A stretch of DNA of 46,406 bases from Reticulitermes lucifugus. Taxonomy: Eukaryota > Arthropoda > Insecta > Blattodea > Rhinotermitidae. Positions 13,001 to 21,000 of this stretch are shown one piece after another (positions within the stretch are counted from its first letter, which is position 1; every line of letters begins with the position of its first letter). Position numbers and translations under genes: made by a program. The stretch is taken from assembly GCA_026260175.1 (NCBI GenBank), contig JAKCWW010000324.1, forward strand, positions 25,314-71,719, in the 5' to 3' direction. The notes below the pieces were generated by a model. It saw only the letters and a program-made list of their open reading frames with translations. It did no database searches and was not told the DNA's origin.

Positions 13001-14398
13001 TTACCCTGAAAGACAAATCACATTTTAAATATTCGGTCTGTCCGGCTCCAGCTCTCTCTCTCAGAAACTGAACATGTTTCTGGTATGCAGCCTTGCGCCG
13101 TGTTTCGTATAACGCAATGACCTTGACCATAAAGCTAAAACGTAATTTAAACTATGACGTTCCAAAAATTAAATGTATCTGACATAAGCCGCTATTATAC
13201 GGGCGACAGATATTTGAGAACCACTGACATCACTCACCGTTGGCTCGGTGCATAAGAGCCATGCGAGGGACTAAATCCTAAGGGTTTAAAACCTTTAAAT
13301 TTCCTTACAAGACAGCGTTACTATTGTGTCTAACCTACTCCAAAATATTATTATTATTATTATTATTATTATCATCATTATCTTCTTCTTCTTCAGATTT
13401 TACAGTAAAAAATCGAAAATAGAATTGCAAAGAAATTAGGAACATATTCAATTGGAGGAATGCCTCCCATAACTGAATTTAGAATCTTTCATTTTCCATA
13501 TCCTAAAAACCAAAATATTAAAAGTATACAGAACTATAACTTTGCCTGTTTCTGTGCGGATGTAGAACTTGGTCTGTCACACAAAGTAAAGTATAAAAGT
13601 GTAATGAGAACAGATATATTTATTTGGACCTACGAGAGAGGAAGTAGAAGGACTTCATAATTTGTAAACGTCACTGAATACTTCAGGGTGATCCCATCAA
13701 GTAAAATAAAATTAGGGGCATGAGCCACTCATAGGGGAGATGAGACATGTATCAGAATTTTCAGTCCGAAAATGTAAAGGCAAGATATCCCTTGGGCAAT
13801 CTAGACGTAGAAGGAAGAATAATTATAAGAAAGAAACAATCTACGAGGGTGTGAACCGGCTTCAGGCTTAGGTTAGATTCCAGTGGCGGGTCTTTTTAAG
13901 CACTACATTGAACCACAATATTTCTCTTCACCTACCGCTGTTAGAGTCATTAATCGGGGGGGGGGTGATTATAATATGTAGGATGAACTGGAAATGAGAA
14001 ATTCAAACAGAATTTGGTCGAAAATTTCAAGGGAGGAAATCAGGATACTTACAGGTTAATATGAAAATAATATTAAAATAAATATTCTGGAAATATTGTC
14101 TTGGATAATACACAGTGGGGGATTTTGTGAATACGGTAATGAAATTTCGGGTTCCGTAATAGGAGGGAATTATTTATCAGCTGAGTACCTATCAAACTTT
14201 CACGTATAAGATTCATTTTACAAACCTGTATGTTTGAACAGTCTTCCTCGCTTTCTCCAGCTCCTGTCTTGTAGCTAGTACATTTAATGGGTTTGTTATA
14301 GAAAAGAAATGCTTTGCACGTCCCCAGTATGTGCCCTGATCCCATCGTGGTTCGTCGATATTTACTTTCAGGCGAGGAACTGATGTGCGACTGTCCAT
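935..14398 (-). CDS. Sfxn1-3: Sideroflexin (SFXN1/3-type mitochondrial serine transporter), 5' six coding exons, 3' end off window
   Basis: Six minus-strand exons join in phase (173+171+99+76+86+128 nt) to give about 244 of the roughly 320 residues usual for the family. Sideroflexins are multi-pass mitochondrial inner-membrane proteins; human SFXN1 and SFXN3 carry serine into mitochondria for one-carbon metabolism. Seen here: the N-terminal [18 protein letters not shown] block (residues 15-32), the family signature HPDTGEKM (83-90), [61 protein letters not shown] and [10 protein letters not shown]. These match SFXN1/3 better than SFXN2, for example in the N-terminal block and the TALGLN segment. 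Introns run 934-4994 bp, all GT-AG. The last exons lie left of position 1; I searched 1-934 on the minus strand and found none. The gene is divergent from trbd. Assignment to the family is very secure; the symbol follows Drosophila usage. Confidence 0.95.
1063..2011. other. Sideroflexin intron 5; nothing recognised
   Basis: AT-rich intron of 949 bp with GT-AG ends on the minus strand. No repeat or open frame of interest seen. Confidence 0.6.
2012..2097 (-). CDS. Sfxn1-3: Sideroflexin coding exon 5
   Basis: 86 nt, acceptor tgtttacag, donor GTTCGT. It encodes [20 protein letters not shown] then INIPLMRL, one of the most conserved sideroflexin segments. It starts in phase 0, agreeing with exon 4 ending on a complete Lys codon, and ends in phase 2. 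A second AG four bases into the exon is unlikely to be used. Confidence 0.95.
2210..2495. repeat. Purine-rich (GA) tract on the plus strand
   Basis: The plus strand is strongly enriched in A and G over about 285 bp (gaagaagagaagac, ggagtaggaggaggtgg and similar). It produces two long pyrimidine-rich antisense open frames that are composition artefacts. It lies in sideroflexin intron 4, whose transcribed strand is therefore CT-rich. Confidence 0.6.
2510..2645 (+). mobile_element. SINE family C fragment (tRNA-derived)
   Basis: Contains a B-box-like cgGTTCGAACCttg, then ttgaggttttccg and aattaggccactgccgcttc. The same order (TTGAATC, ggttttcctcaatccat, then a C/T-rich tail ending cagtcctttcc) recurs at 41712-41905. 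Confidence 0.5.
2720..2748. repeat. ATT microsatellite
   Basis: Imperfect (ATT)n tract. Confidence 0.7.
3364..3408. repeat. (AAT)n/(ATT)n palindromic microsatellite
   Basis: AAT repeats pass directly into ATT repeats, giving a self-complementary tract. Confidence 0.85.
3409..4076. other. Sideroflexin intron 4, right part; nothing recognised
   Basis: AT-rich, with a second purine-rich patch at about 3465-3560. No repeat family recognised. Confidence 0.5.
4077..4152 (-). CDS. Sfxn1-3: Sideroflexin coding exon 4
   Basis: 76 nt, acceptor ttgacag, donor GTCAGT. It encodes [19 protein letters not shown] then LNSLVK, a glycine/alanine-rich transmembrane segment aligned to the human [20 protein letters not shown] region. 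The polypyrimidine tract is weak. The exon is too short to stand out as an open frame and was found by family comparison and phase. Confidence 0.92.
4751..4915 (+). mobile_element. SINE family D copy
   Basis: Starts aggcagttagtcgcaggc, has a B-box ttGTTCGATTCCag and then ggccagtccacgtggg and a tail with accaatgctccatattcg. It is the reverse-complement counterpart of 15826-16012 and 42233-42435. Confidence 0.6.
4979..4994. repeat. (GT)n microsatellite
   Basis: Short run of GT dinucleotides. Confidence 0.7.
4994..5112. mobile_element. Fold-back element, family F
   Basis: Imperfect inverted repeat: left arm with agatatttgccaacatttcgg, right arm whose complement reads tagaaatttaccaaaacttt. Shares the core TTTRCCRACGTTTCGG with 6243-6432, 16020-16185 and 31769-31909. 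Confidence 0.55.
5301..5399 (-). CDS. Sfxn1-3: Sideroflexin coding exon 3
   Basis: 99 nt, acceptor tttgaag, donor GTAAGT. It encodes [20 protein letters not shown] followed by [12 protein letters not shown], the conserved hydrophobic helix and loop. It enters and leaves in phase 2, matching exon 2 and exon 4. Confidence 0.95.
5605..5765 (-). mobile_element. SINE family A, 5'-truncated copy
   Basis: The minus strand reads aggtagaggtctctgcg, ccagaggagtcctaccgag and tgtggtgtgtct, colinear with the 3' two-thirds of the full copies at 8704-8961 and 35099-35360, including the terminal gagccat and A-rich end. Confidence 0.75.
5780..6215. mobile_element. Inverted-repeat element with three copies of its terminal arm
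   Basis: The left arm (5780-5865, gaaatcgatcacaactatag through ggaagctgga) is inverted at 6139-6215 (tccagcttcc through ataattgtgattgac). A third copy in the same orientation as the right arm lies at 5870-5935 (cttggcaataaactttgtca, then gttatgatcgact). The 99-codon open frame inside is not a recognisable protein. Confidence 0.6.
6243..6432. mobile_element. Near-perfect palindromic fold-back element, family F
   Basis: Arms of about 85 bp run from GAGATCTGCGCTCTTCTGGG inward and mirror it outward, with only about three mismatches by eye before a short centre near gaagggactcttgac. Both arms contain ttaccgacgtttcggg. Lies in sideroflexin intron 2. Confidence 0.9.
6433..7600. other. Sideroflexin intron 2 segment; nothing recognised
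   Basis: Mixed AT-rich sequence. Open frames at 6921-7137 and 7325-7706 overlap on both strands and match no family I know. Confidence 0.5.
7611..7695. repeat. CTTT, GAT and ATT microsatellites in series
   Basis: (CTTT)n at about 7611-7637, then (GAT)n passing into (ATT)n at 7656-7695. Confidence 0.8.
7806..8055 (-). mobile_element. SINE family B copy (tRNA-derived)
   Basis: The minus strand reads a tRNA-like head (tatagtaactaggct, then GGATTCGATTTCC) followed by gggccctctaa-type body and caatgggtaccggggtaaag, matching caatgggtaccaggtctc and gtgtaaagcggccggggc in the plus copy at 22985-23280. Confidence 0.65.
7939..7973. repeat. Perfect 16-bp hairpin inside a SINE
   Basis: atttttcttttcgccg, three-base loop ccc, then its exact complement. 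Not present in the related copy at 22985-23280. Confidence 0.85.
8157..8410 (+). mobile_element. SINE family B copy, degraded
   Basis: tRNA-like region with tttcgattcctggcggga, then gaggcccatctagcctcc and tattcagtgg as in 22985-23280 (gggcccacccagcctcct, atacaatggg). Confidence 0.55.
8503..9017. mobile_element. Possible hAT-like nonautonomous element hosting a SINE
   Basis: The left end caaatggttcctaacctg and the complement of the right end cagtggttattttaaaaa resemble hAT termini (CAGTGGTTCTCAACC type), and a GGGGGCC block follows the left end. I could not match an 8-bp target duplication. The SINE at 8704-8961 is nested inside. Confidence 0.3.
8704..8961 (+). mobile_element. SINE family A, full-length copy with target-site duplication
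   Basis: tRNA-derived head: gtggccgcgcagtctaaggc (A-box region) and GGTTCGAATCCC (B box), then a conserved body (ggtagaggtctctgcg, gtgtggtgtgtctgagtgtg) and a GGGAAAAAAA end. The 9-bp direct repeat AGAGCCTAA at 8695-8703 and 8962-8970 marks the insertion. Confidence 0.88.
9061..9231 (-). CDS. Sfxn1-3: Sideroflexin coding exon 2
   Basis: 171 nt, acceptor tttcgtag, donor GTGAGT. It completes the Arg codon from exon 1, then encodes 56 residues including [22 protein letters not shown] (given in two parts: [14 protein letters not shown] and HPDTGEKM) and [16 protein letters not shown], all diagnostic of sideroflexins. It ends two bases into a Lys codon. Base composition is clearly more GC-rich than the surrounding intron. 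Confidence 0.95.
9232..9599. other. Sideroflexin intron 1, left end; nothing recognised
   Basis: About 370 bp between exon 2 and the LINE remnant with no clear element. Confidence 0.5.
9600..10680 (+). mobile_element. Decayed jockey/CR1-like LINE reverse transcriptase
   Basis: Across shifting frames the conceptual translation follows the RT of these LINEs: [11 protein letters not shown] (9722), LSTFSKIF (9795), IYFDFSN (9972), LFLQS, then DSLLMLC (10453), a stretch like [20 protein letters not shown], and MRHYLDGLF (10635). Many stops and frameshifts make it a fossil. It sits in sideroflexin intron 1, opposite to gene orientation. Confidence 0.75.
10741..11620 (+). mobile_element. Second LINE type: C-terminal RT region, split by an assembly gap
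   Basis: 10741-11166 encodes [20 protein letters not shown] and [15 protein letters not shown]; a frameshift near 11010 leads into [20 protein letters not shown] and [12 protein letters not shown]. Sequence resumes after the Ns at 11564 with the element's 3' tail (cttctcaagaaggactctgc, ctccatggag), also found at 34095-34120. Related pieces are at 13450-14200, 20695-20830 and 33803-34132. Confidence 0.85.
11167..11563. other. Assembly gap (397 N)
   Basis: Run of N inside the LINE copy. Flanks are the C-terminal RT part and the 3' tail, so the missing piece is probably the end of the same element. Confidence 0.98.
11640..12508. other. Sideroflexin intron 1 segment; nothing recognised
   Basis: AT-rich, no open frames of note, no repeat family recognised. 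Confidence 0.5.
12509..12874 (-). mobile_element. Tc1/mariner-type deletion derivative with 27-bp inverted repeats
   Basis: Terminal repeats at 12509-12535 and 12848-12874 match with one mismatch in 27 (core aagtaaacactttca). Between them the minus strand encodes [20 protein letters not shown] then KVWEQIGY, resembling the C-terminal end of a widespread insect Tc1/mariner-group transposase. The 366-bp length means most of the transposase is lost. Confidence 0.75.
12875..13445. other. Sideroflexin intron 1 segment with microsatellite
   Basis: No gene. An (ATT)n then (TCT)n microsatellite lies at 13346-13396. CpG content is ordinary here. Confidence 0.6.
13450..14200 (+). mobile_element. Degenerate copy of the second LINE type, 3' part
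   Basis: 13490-13580 parallels the KNxKIxxIYRT...LYG segment ([14 protein letters not shown]). 13640-13860 follows the next section with many stops. About 230 unrelated bases intervene, and 14112-14165 resumes with [13 protein letters not shown] and a stop, like [11 protein letters not shown] at 34018-34051. It ends about 25 bp from the sideroflexin exon 1 donor. Confidence 0.65.
14226..14398 (-). CDS. Sfxn1-3: Sideroflexin coding exon 1 (start codon exon)
   Basis: The ATG is at 14398 and the exon encodes 57 residues plus two bases of an Arg codon, ending TACAG before GTTTGT. The start is chosen because the family N-terminus follows within about 15 residues and an in-frame TAG lies six bases upstream. 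A possible splice acceptor (ttctgtag) also sits just before the ATG, so a 5' untranslated exon further upstream is likely but not located. A LINE remnant ends only about 25 bp beyond the donor. Confidence 0.93.
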
Positions 14399-15199
14399 AT
14401 TCTGCTACAGAATGGCTTCGCTCTGTTCGATAATCCAGCTTCTCGGGAATCAATGCTCCCCCACCAGACCACTTTCATGCACCAAAAGATGGGGAAACCG
14501 AATCCTAACCGTTTCTGATACAATCGGCATTCCGTCTCGTATCAGTGTTTTTCTGCTTAATCTTGTTTTTTGTTGCAATCAAATTATACGTGCTCCCATA
14601 GATGATTTTATCGTGCTGTACTTTTCCCAGGCGTAAAATCTTTGTTGTAGTGGCAACGAAGAAAACAAACAGGTTGAGTTTGGTACTAACACTATCAAGA
14701 AATATAAGACATATATATAAATAATTAAATGTATTTAATGGACAGCGATAATAAAATCCATATTTGTATCAAATCGCTAGTTATTCTGATTCTGGTTACT
14801 TTGTTCAGAGAAACAAAAAAATGTTAGCGAAATGATGCATAATATGTTGTAAAGTTCAACAGTGTTGTAAAAGTTTATTGACACACTTTCACTGAAAGTT
14901 CCGTTGCCAACTTATGGAACAAATGCTTACTAGAGAGCAAAGTCTAGCATACCTGCCGACTCGACTCTGCAAGAGTTTATGTAGCGGCAATACCTGTCTG
15001 GGAAATATTCCAAAATTTCTTAGTTACAATCCTTCTAGCTGGGGTCACATACCATGCTGGGTGCTAAAGATGACTAAATAGGTCACTGTATTTCAAAATC
15101 AGTGGAAGGTAAAATTACACTTGGGCATTAACACTACGCCATAATATGTGGGGGACTTGAAAGTAAATACCCTTGGAATAAGGGACTTAAGAACTGGTA
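14399..15199. other. Intergenic region between sideroflexin and trbd, left part
   Basis: No gene or repeat recognised. It should hold the sideroflexin promoter and 5' untranslated sequence, but no core promoter motif can be assigned with confidence. Confidence 0.4.
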
Positions 15200-15291
15200 T
15201 TGACAAAAAGAAAAATCCTTGCCACAGCCGGAAATCAAATCACTGTCTTCGGCTGGGATCCGGTCACTTTACAGCCTGAGCTACCCCGGTA
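15200..15291 (-). mobile_element. tRNA-derived SINE head, fragment
   Basis: The minus strand reads accggggtagctcaggctgt (A-box-like GTAGCTCAGG), then gatttgatttccggctg (B-box-like). Only the tRNA-like part is present. Confidence 0.55.
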
Positions 15292-15385
15292 TATATAGGT
15301 CATCACAACAAAGGATGGAAAGTATATTTAGTTGATGAAAGTTGTTGGTCCAGGCTTTGCAAGCTTAAATTCCAAGTAGGTGAAC

Positions 15386-15435
15386 AAGAAGAAGAAGAAG
15401 AAGAAGAAGAGGAGGAGGAGGAAGAAGAAGAAGAA
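15386..15435. repeat. (GAA)n/(GAG)n microsatellite
   Basis: About 50 bp of GAA repeats interrupted by GAG units. Confidence 0.9.
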
Positions 15436-15825
15436 ATAAACTGTATATTTCGTCAGGTAATTACTCGATTTAATCCTACCATCTTATAGTCGGAGATAAA
15501 ACAACTATTATTGAGATACCTGCTTTTGAACATTTTTAGAGAATTCTTCACCTTTTGGTACCGCATGGTTGCTGTCAGAGCGATAAAAACGGCGCTTGTC
15601 GTTAACTGTCAGTTTCTCACTGTGGCTGCTATGACAAATACTGTCGTACAGGACGTGAGACGTGCGATCTGGTACAAATTTACCACTGTTTTAGAGAAAC
15701 CTACTGCTTCCATCTTCTTTTATTTCTTAATCTCCCCACTCCTTCCCCGATTTCCGAAAGACCAGCACTTTCCTGGGAAGATCCTCAGGAGCCGCAAGTT
15801 TATTCTGTGTGAAGAGTAGCTTTGA

Positions 15826-16012
15826 AGATGAAGTTGAGTATGGAGCATTAGTGGAATGATTCTGACAGGTACAAAATAAAGTACTCGTAGAGAAATATGT
15901 CCCAGTGCCATTTTGTCCACCAAAGAGCCCACATGGACTGGCCCGAGTTTGAAACCGGGTCGCTGCGGTTAAAGGCCGGCCGACGACTAACTAACTGCCT
16001 AAGTCATGGCAT
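15826..16012 (-). mobile_element. SINE family D copy
   Basis: Plus-strand gagtatggagcattagtgga, tgtcccagtgccattttg, cacatggactggcccgag and ggccggccgacgactaac match, in order, 42233-42435 and the complement of 4751-4915. The minus strand carries the tRNA-like polarity. Confidence 0.65.
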
Positions 16013-16019
16013 GGCGTAC

Positions 16020-16185
16020 TACTTCCATCTTCAGAATCTTTGGGTCTGGTATAAATTTGCCGACGTTTCGGAACAACCAACTAACTCTACTTTCCGGGTC
16101 CTGAACATGCAGGCAGAAGTTTCGTCTGAAACATTGGTAAGTAAATTTATACCAAATTAATGACGTCACATCCCAGAAGACAGGA
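16020..16185. mobile_element. Fold-back element, family F
   Basis: tggtataaatttgccgacgt (then ttcgg) is mirrored by ctgaaacattggtaagtaaa (then tttatacca). The outer right flank ends atcccagaagac, complementary to the tcttctgggat of the 6243-6432 element. Confidence 0.65.
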
Positions 16186-16223
16186 TTTTATTTAATATCT
16201 TCTTAAATCTGATTTTATACGTC

Positions 16224-16300
16224 ACGACATAGGTCAGTTGGTATAGTGACTCGACTACAGACTACCACAGTACGGAGCGTCACAATTTAGGACAGTAGTG
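16224..16300 (+). mobile_element. tRNA-like SINE head, fragment
   Basis: ataggtcagttggtatagtg is an A-box-like segment close to the head of the family B copy (tagcgtagttggtatagca). Its body is missing. Confidence 0.45.
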
Positions 16301-17260
16301 TTTAAAGCAGTGTCGTGTATTATTTACTTTGGGCATCCCTGCCGATGATTTCGAGATATCAGAATCGAGAGTCGATAGTTCCGTTCGACAGTACATTGAA
16401 TCGATTATTCACCAATCCCAAGATGGTCGTTCTGGTTGTATGACGTAATGTTTTTCTTCCGTGATTTGCGAGTGAGCTGAGAAAGTGCCGTTTTTGGGAC
16501 ATAAATCAGAATGAATTGCCATTAACCCAAATGAATAACTTTTTCTTATTAGTGACGTAATGCGTAACCTGTTGTGTACGCTAAGGGTATGCTTTTTGTT
16601 TGGAAGCTATTGGTTTGTGAACCCCTAGGTTAATTTTGACTGTCCTCAAGTTGAAGGTGAACCAGGTGAGTCGAACCTTAAATTAGCATTTCGAAACATT
16701 AATATATGTCCATGAAAGATTTCATGCTTAGAAGAACTATTACTGAGTGAAATTATAGCGTCAGGTCCGTGCAGTCCAACCCATAAAACTAAGCCCTATT
16801 TTCAACAAAGAGATAGTATGATGGTAAGCCATCAGCTGAATGAGTTGGGATGAATTAACTGCGTTTTATTTTTCAGCAGGTTGGGAGCATAGGACGTGGT
16901 TGTGGACTGTATGGGAAAAAAGATGGGATGTGTGCAAGAATAATTCTGCTGTGATAAATATCGGCGCAAATCTGCTTATGAATGTCACAGAGTGACACTC
17001 GTGCCCGATGGAGATATGCCATATCTGTTTGTTTGTCTTTAACCTGTACGTGAATTGAAACAGGCTACAAGTAGCAATACATAAAGAAAACAATGGTGTG
17101 CTTATGACAATTGTACTGCCCTAATAGTATCTTCCATTTTTATAAATTTATTATTTGTTAAATTATGTATGTATGTGATATGTTAAATAGTTCTAACTGA
17201 AAGGGGAGGAATACGATTTATGTATTGTATCACCTTTCAAATTAAGAATACATTCATTGT
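16301..17260. other. Intergenic region just upstream of trbd
   Basis: CpG content is ordinary up to about 17.05 kb and then falls sharply. It includes the candidate noncoding first-exon donor at 16666. The promoter probably lies here, but no TATA box or initiator can be assigned. Confidence 0.4.
16640..16671 (+). promoter_or_regulatory. trbd: Candidate 3' end and donor of a noncoding first exon of trbd
   Basis: ACCAG followed by GTGAGT (donor at 16666) is a near-ideal 5' splice site. It is 597 bp upstream of the likely acceptor at 17262-17263 and lies just downstream of a CpG-normal block (18 CpG in 16201-16500). The exon's 5' end and the promoter were not located. Inference only. Confidence 0.4.
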
Positions 17261-17271
17261 TAGGTTTAATT

Positions 17272-18044
17272 ATGAGTTGCGATCCACCAACCACCAAATG
17301 GGCATGTGAATATTGCACCTATGAGAATTGGCCATCTTCTCTGAAGTGCACAATGTGTCGAGGTTCAAAACCGTTACTTGGTGAGGATATTTATAGATTG
17401 TGTGATGAATCACCTCCTCCTTCTCTAATAGCGGGTTCTGGTGGCCCTAGTTTGGCATCAGGCCCTGCTCAACATGATACTTTAAGGTCTGGAAGTAATG
17501 GGAAGTGGGAATGTCGAGCATGCACATATCTGAACTGTCCACGTACCTCACAGTGTGCAGAATGTCGTACATCAAAACCTGCTGCTGTTACTGGTACAAA
17601 TCTCCATGAACATCTACAGCCACTTAAGATTGGTCGGCAGAGTGATGCTGCCACTGTAACAGCAGCTTCAGGTGGTCCCTTGCGCATCACTGCATCTCCA
17701 GCTGCAGATAAAAATGATTTGAAAGATGCTGAAAATTATCTGAGAGGACGCATTGTAGAGAAAGCTGTCATTGCGAGACAGCAGACTTTAAAATGGATGT
17801 GCACTGTGTGTACATATGAGAACTGGCCAAAAGCCGTGAAGTGCATAATGTGTAGTACTACATGTGCAAGCACTAATGCAGCAGCTTCCACTACAAAGAA
17901 CAATGCAGCTTCTTCTCTACGGAGTCAGGCAGTTAGCAGTGGCAGCATATTTCCATCCCCCGAACGAGAGATGTCACTCCTGAATAGTGCCCGAGGTGGT
18001 GGGAGTCAGGTTGCTCTGATAGATGACAATTCTACTGTAAGGAG
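17272..18044 (+). CDS. trbd: trbd coding exon 1: start codon and three NZF zinc fingers
   Basis: Encodes residues 1-257 plus two bases of codon 258. The ATG gives MSCDPPTTKWACEYCTYENW, matching the family N-terminus closely. Each finger follows W-x-C-x2-C-x10-C-x2-C with the Thr-Tyr pair that contacts ubiquitin in NZF domains. A likely acceptor AG at 17262-17263 lies nine bases upstream of the ATG, so the exon probably begins at 17264 and an upstream noncoding exon exists. The donor is GTATGA after STVR(R/S). Confidence 0.96.
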
Positions 18045-21000
18045 GTATGAATTTATAATAGTAATTACATTTTAATGTATTATATCTCTTATAGTTAGGT
18101 CCCAGACCATACTCCACAATAAATCTCATTTTTCTTTAGTTCTTTGATTAATGTATTTAAAGAAATTTGGGGTTTTTTTTTTTTAAATAAAGTCGACATA
18201 CTAGACAATTAGTATGTGCAAAAATTATTTACATGAAAAGGTACTTATTCAATTTGCTGGCAATGAGAACCAAACAAAGTATATTAGTGCAGTGTGTAAG
18301 AGAAGTAACATGTTTTTAAATGTTAAAGAAGGTAGTTCAGATACAGTGAAGAGTTCTGGGCTGTGTACAGGCAAAGGTGAAGTTGTGGTGCTTAATTAGG
18401 CACCGTGCCATAATGGCATATTGAAGAGTGCCCCTCTTACCCATTGAATAGAATGCTGTACCTGGGTATTGGCACACAGCCCTCCCCCACATGATGTCAA
18501 CACTCAGGTACAGGATCAGCATCAACTTTGGACCACTGTGAAAGCCGTGCGTAATAAATTTGGTGATGTGAAGTATACACCAAACATAGTTTTAATTTTG
18601 GTTTACAGCAGGCCAAATTCACGACGCTCAGATCGAAATCTGGCATCAAGTGACATGCCTACTCCAGCAAACTCTCCTAACAATTGTGAATATGAGCGAC
18701 GTTTGAAGCAGATCAGGCAGCGGATGCGGGAAGCTGACTGGAACTGGCTGAATGCTTGCCTGGGTGTTGTGGAAGGTGATCCTAATCCTGTGGAGGCATA
18801 CCTATCATCTGGTGGTGATCCTGCTCGTCAACTCACGCCTAGTGAAGTTACACTTCTTAACCGCCCATCAGCTTTTGACTCTGGTCACACTCTTGTCCAC
18901 TTAGCTATTAGGTAAGAAATCTATTTCTTATTCTTCAGTGCACTGGAATGCCAATTCAGTATCTGTATGAGAAATAATGGATTTGAGCTCTTAACCCACA
19001 TTCAGAAGGTAGCCTGTGAAAATCCTGGCTGCTTCCAGCTGTACTGAATTCTTATTTAAATAACTTTAAAATCAGATTCAAGTGTGATAAATGTATGTCT
19101 GGCTGTTATGAGCAAAGTTATTAATGCTTTTAGAAGTGTTTCACAGTTTTTAAGGGTCACAGTGCAAAACATGCCATTTTTGCTGTATCAGAGGAATTTG
19201 AAAAAGTTCTAAAAATTTGTAGTACAGGTTGCAGATGGTTAATGTTAGAATCAGCTGGAATTTTTCATGCAAGGCTGGACTGTGTTCTGGTATTTGACAG
19301 GTAGTTGCTCTGTGATCTGCTGCTTTGCATTAATTCAAATGTGAAGATGTCATAGTCACTTTACAATATTTGTAATTTTGGTTCTCACAGTTAAAATCAA
19401 GGTTCTTTTGTTTCTGGTGAAGGAAGTTGAGTTCCTCGTAGATTAGATTGAGACAACATATTGAAACCCTGTTTTATTAAGTGACTAATTTTCTAAGAAT
19501 TTTGTGGGTGTTATCAAGCAATTTACAGTTGTAAGGAACTTGAAAAAATTTTATTTCAGAGTGTAATTCAGTGCACCATCGAGTGTGATAATTGTCTTAT
19601 ATGCTATTACTGTAACAATTCACTGCTCTTTAGGTTCCATCGTGAGGATATGCTGGCTACGTTATTGTCACAGATTGAAGGTTCTGGTTCAGGTGTGAAA
19701 CGGGTTCCTTCATATGTAGCTCCAGACCTAGCAGCAGACATCAGGCGGCACATGGCATCAACTGTCCGTCAACGCAAAGGCTCTTTCCCCTGTCACTTTG
19801 TTACAGAGCTGACAACATTTGCTTTGCCTGCAGGTTGGTTGTTGTCATTTTCTTTCTTCTCCAAGAGCAAGCTTTGCAAATGCAAGAAAAATTGACAAAA
19901 TATGTGAGTAGTACAAGTGCATTTATTACATACTCATAGATTCGAGGGTTCAGACATACAGCTTGAATCTGCTGACCACATGTGAAAGCCTTCATGTGCA
20001 TAGTCTTCAGTTTCTATTGAAGATACAGGATAGATTGCTGTTAGTTTTAAAACATTTATAATGATGATAGAACTGGAAGAGAGACATAGTCTGTGGGTAC
20101 TGTGACAGCATATAGGGGTTTTTCACCAGCCCTTGATAATGACAGTTCTGATAGGTCAGTTTGTGACATTGTTTGTATGTTCATTGGTAGGGAAAAAGTG
20201 AAGTGTCCTGAAGCACCAGTGTTACTTCATCCACAAATCTGTATATTTTCCTGAGATTGGATATGGGTTTGCATGAAAAGAAAACAGAAACTAGTTGCCT
20301 GAGCTATGGCATGGCCAACATTTAGATGTTCAGATCAGGGAACAAAAGTAATATATTCTTAAATTTGCTGTGTGCACACTACACATGATAGTAAATTACT
20401 TACTGGGTTTGTAATGCATTTGGAGAAAGTCTTCATTACTGGTCTTTTTTGAGTTGACACTGGTGAGTGGGAAAATATACTTCTGGAGCTTGTATAATTT
20501 CATTTAGTCCACATTAGTGTAAGGTGGCATTTTCTTGAAAGTGTATTTTATGCAGAAAATGTATGAGTATGTACAGAAAAGTAGAAATCAGATTTATCTG
20601 CAGGTTGCAGATTTTGATAATTTAGTATTTAGTAATATTATTTCAGGATTTATTTTTTGGTTTTCTGTTCAGGAAGTTTTAAAATTCTGCAGCCTCTTTA
20701 TAACAAGACAAACTTTTAAAATATTTGAAACTACAGTTTTGCCCATTGTTTTGTGACACTTGATAAAGGCATAGGTTGAAAACATGTGAAAATGAAGTAC
20801 TAAGCAAAATTCTTAATCCAAAGTTTGATTATATATGTATATAATGGTCAAAATTACATAACAAGAAACTTCATTAAATGATAGTGTATGGGCCAAATAG
20901 TGAAAACTGGAGGAACAACAAATGCATAAATACCTTGCTGGAAAAACGTTCTGGGGAGAGATCGCTTTGAAGTCTAAAGCAGAGCTTAGAGGATAATGTT

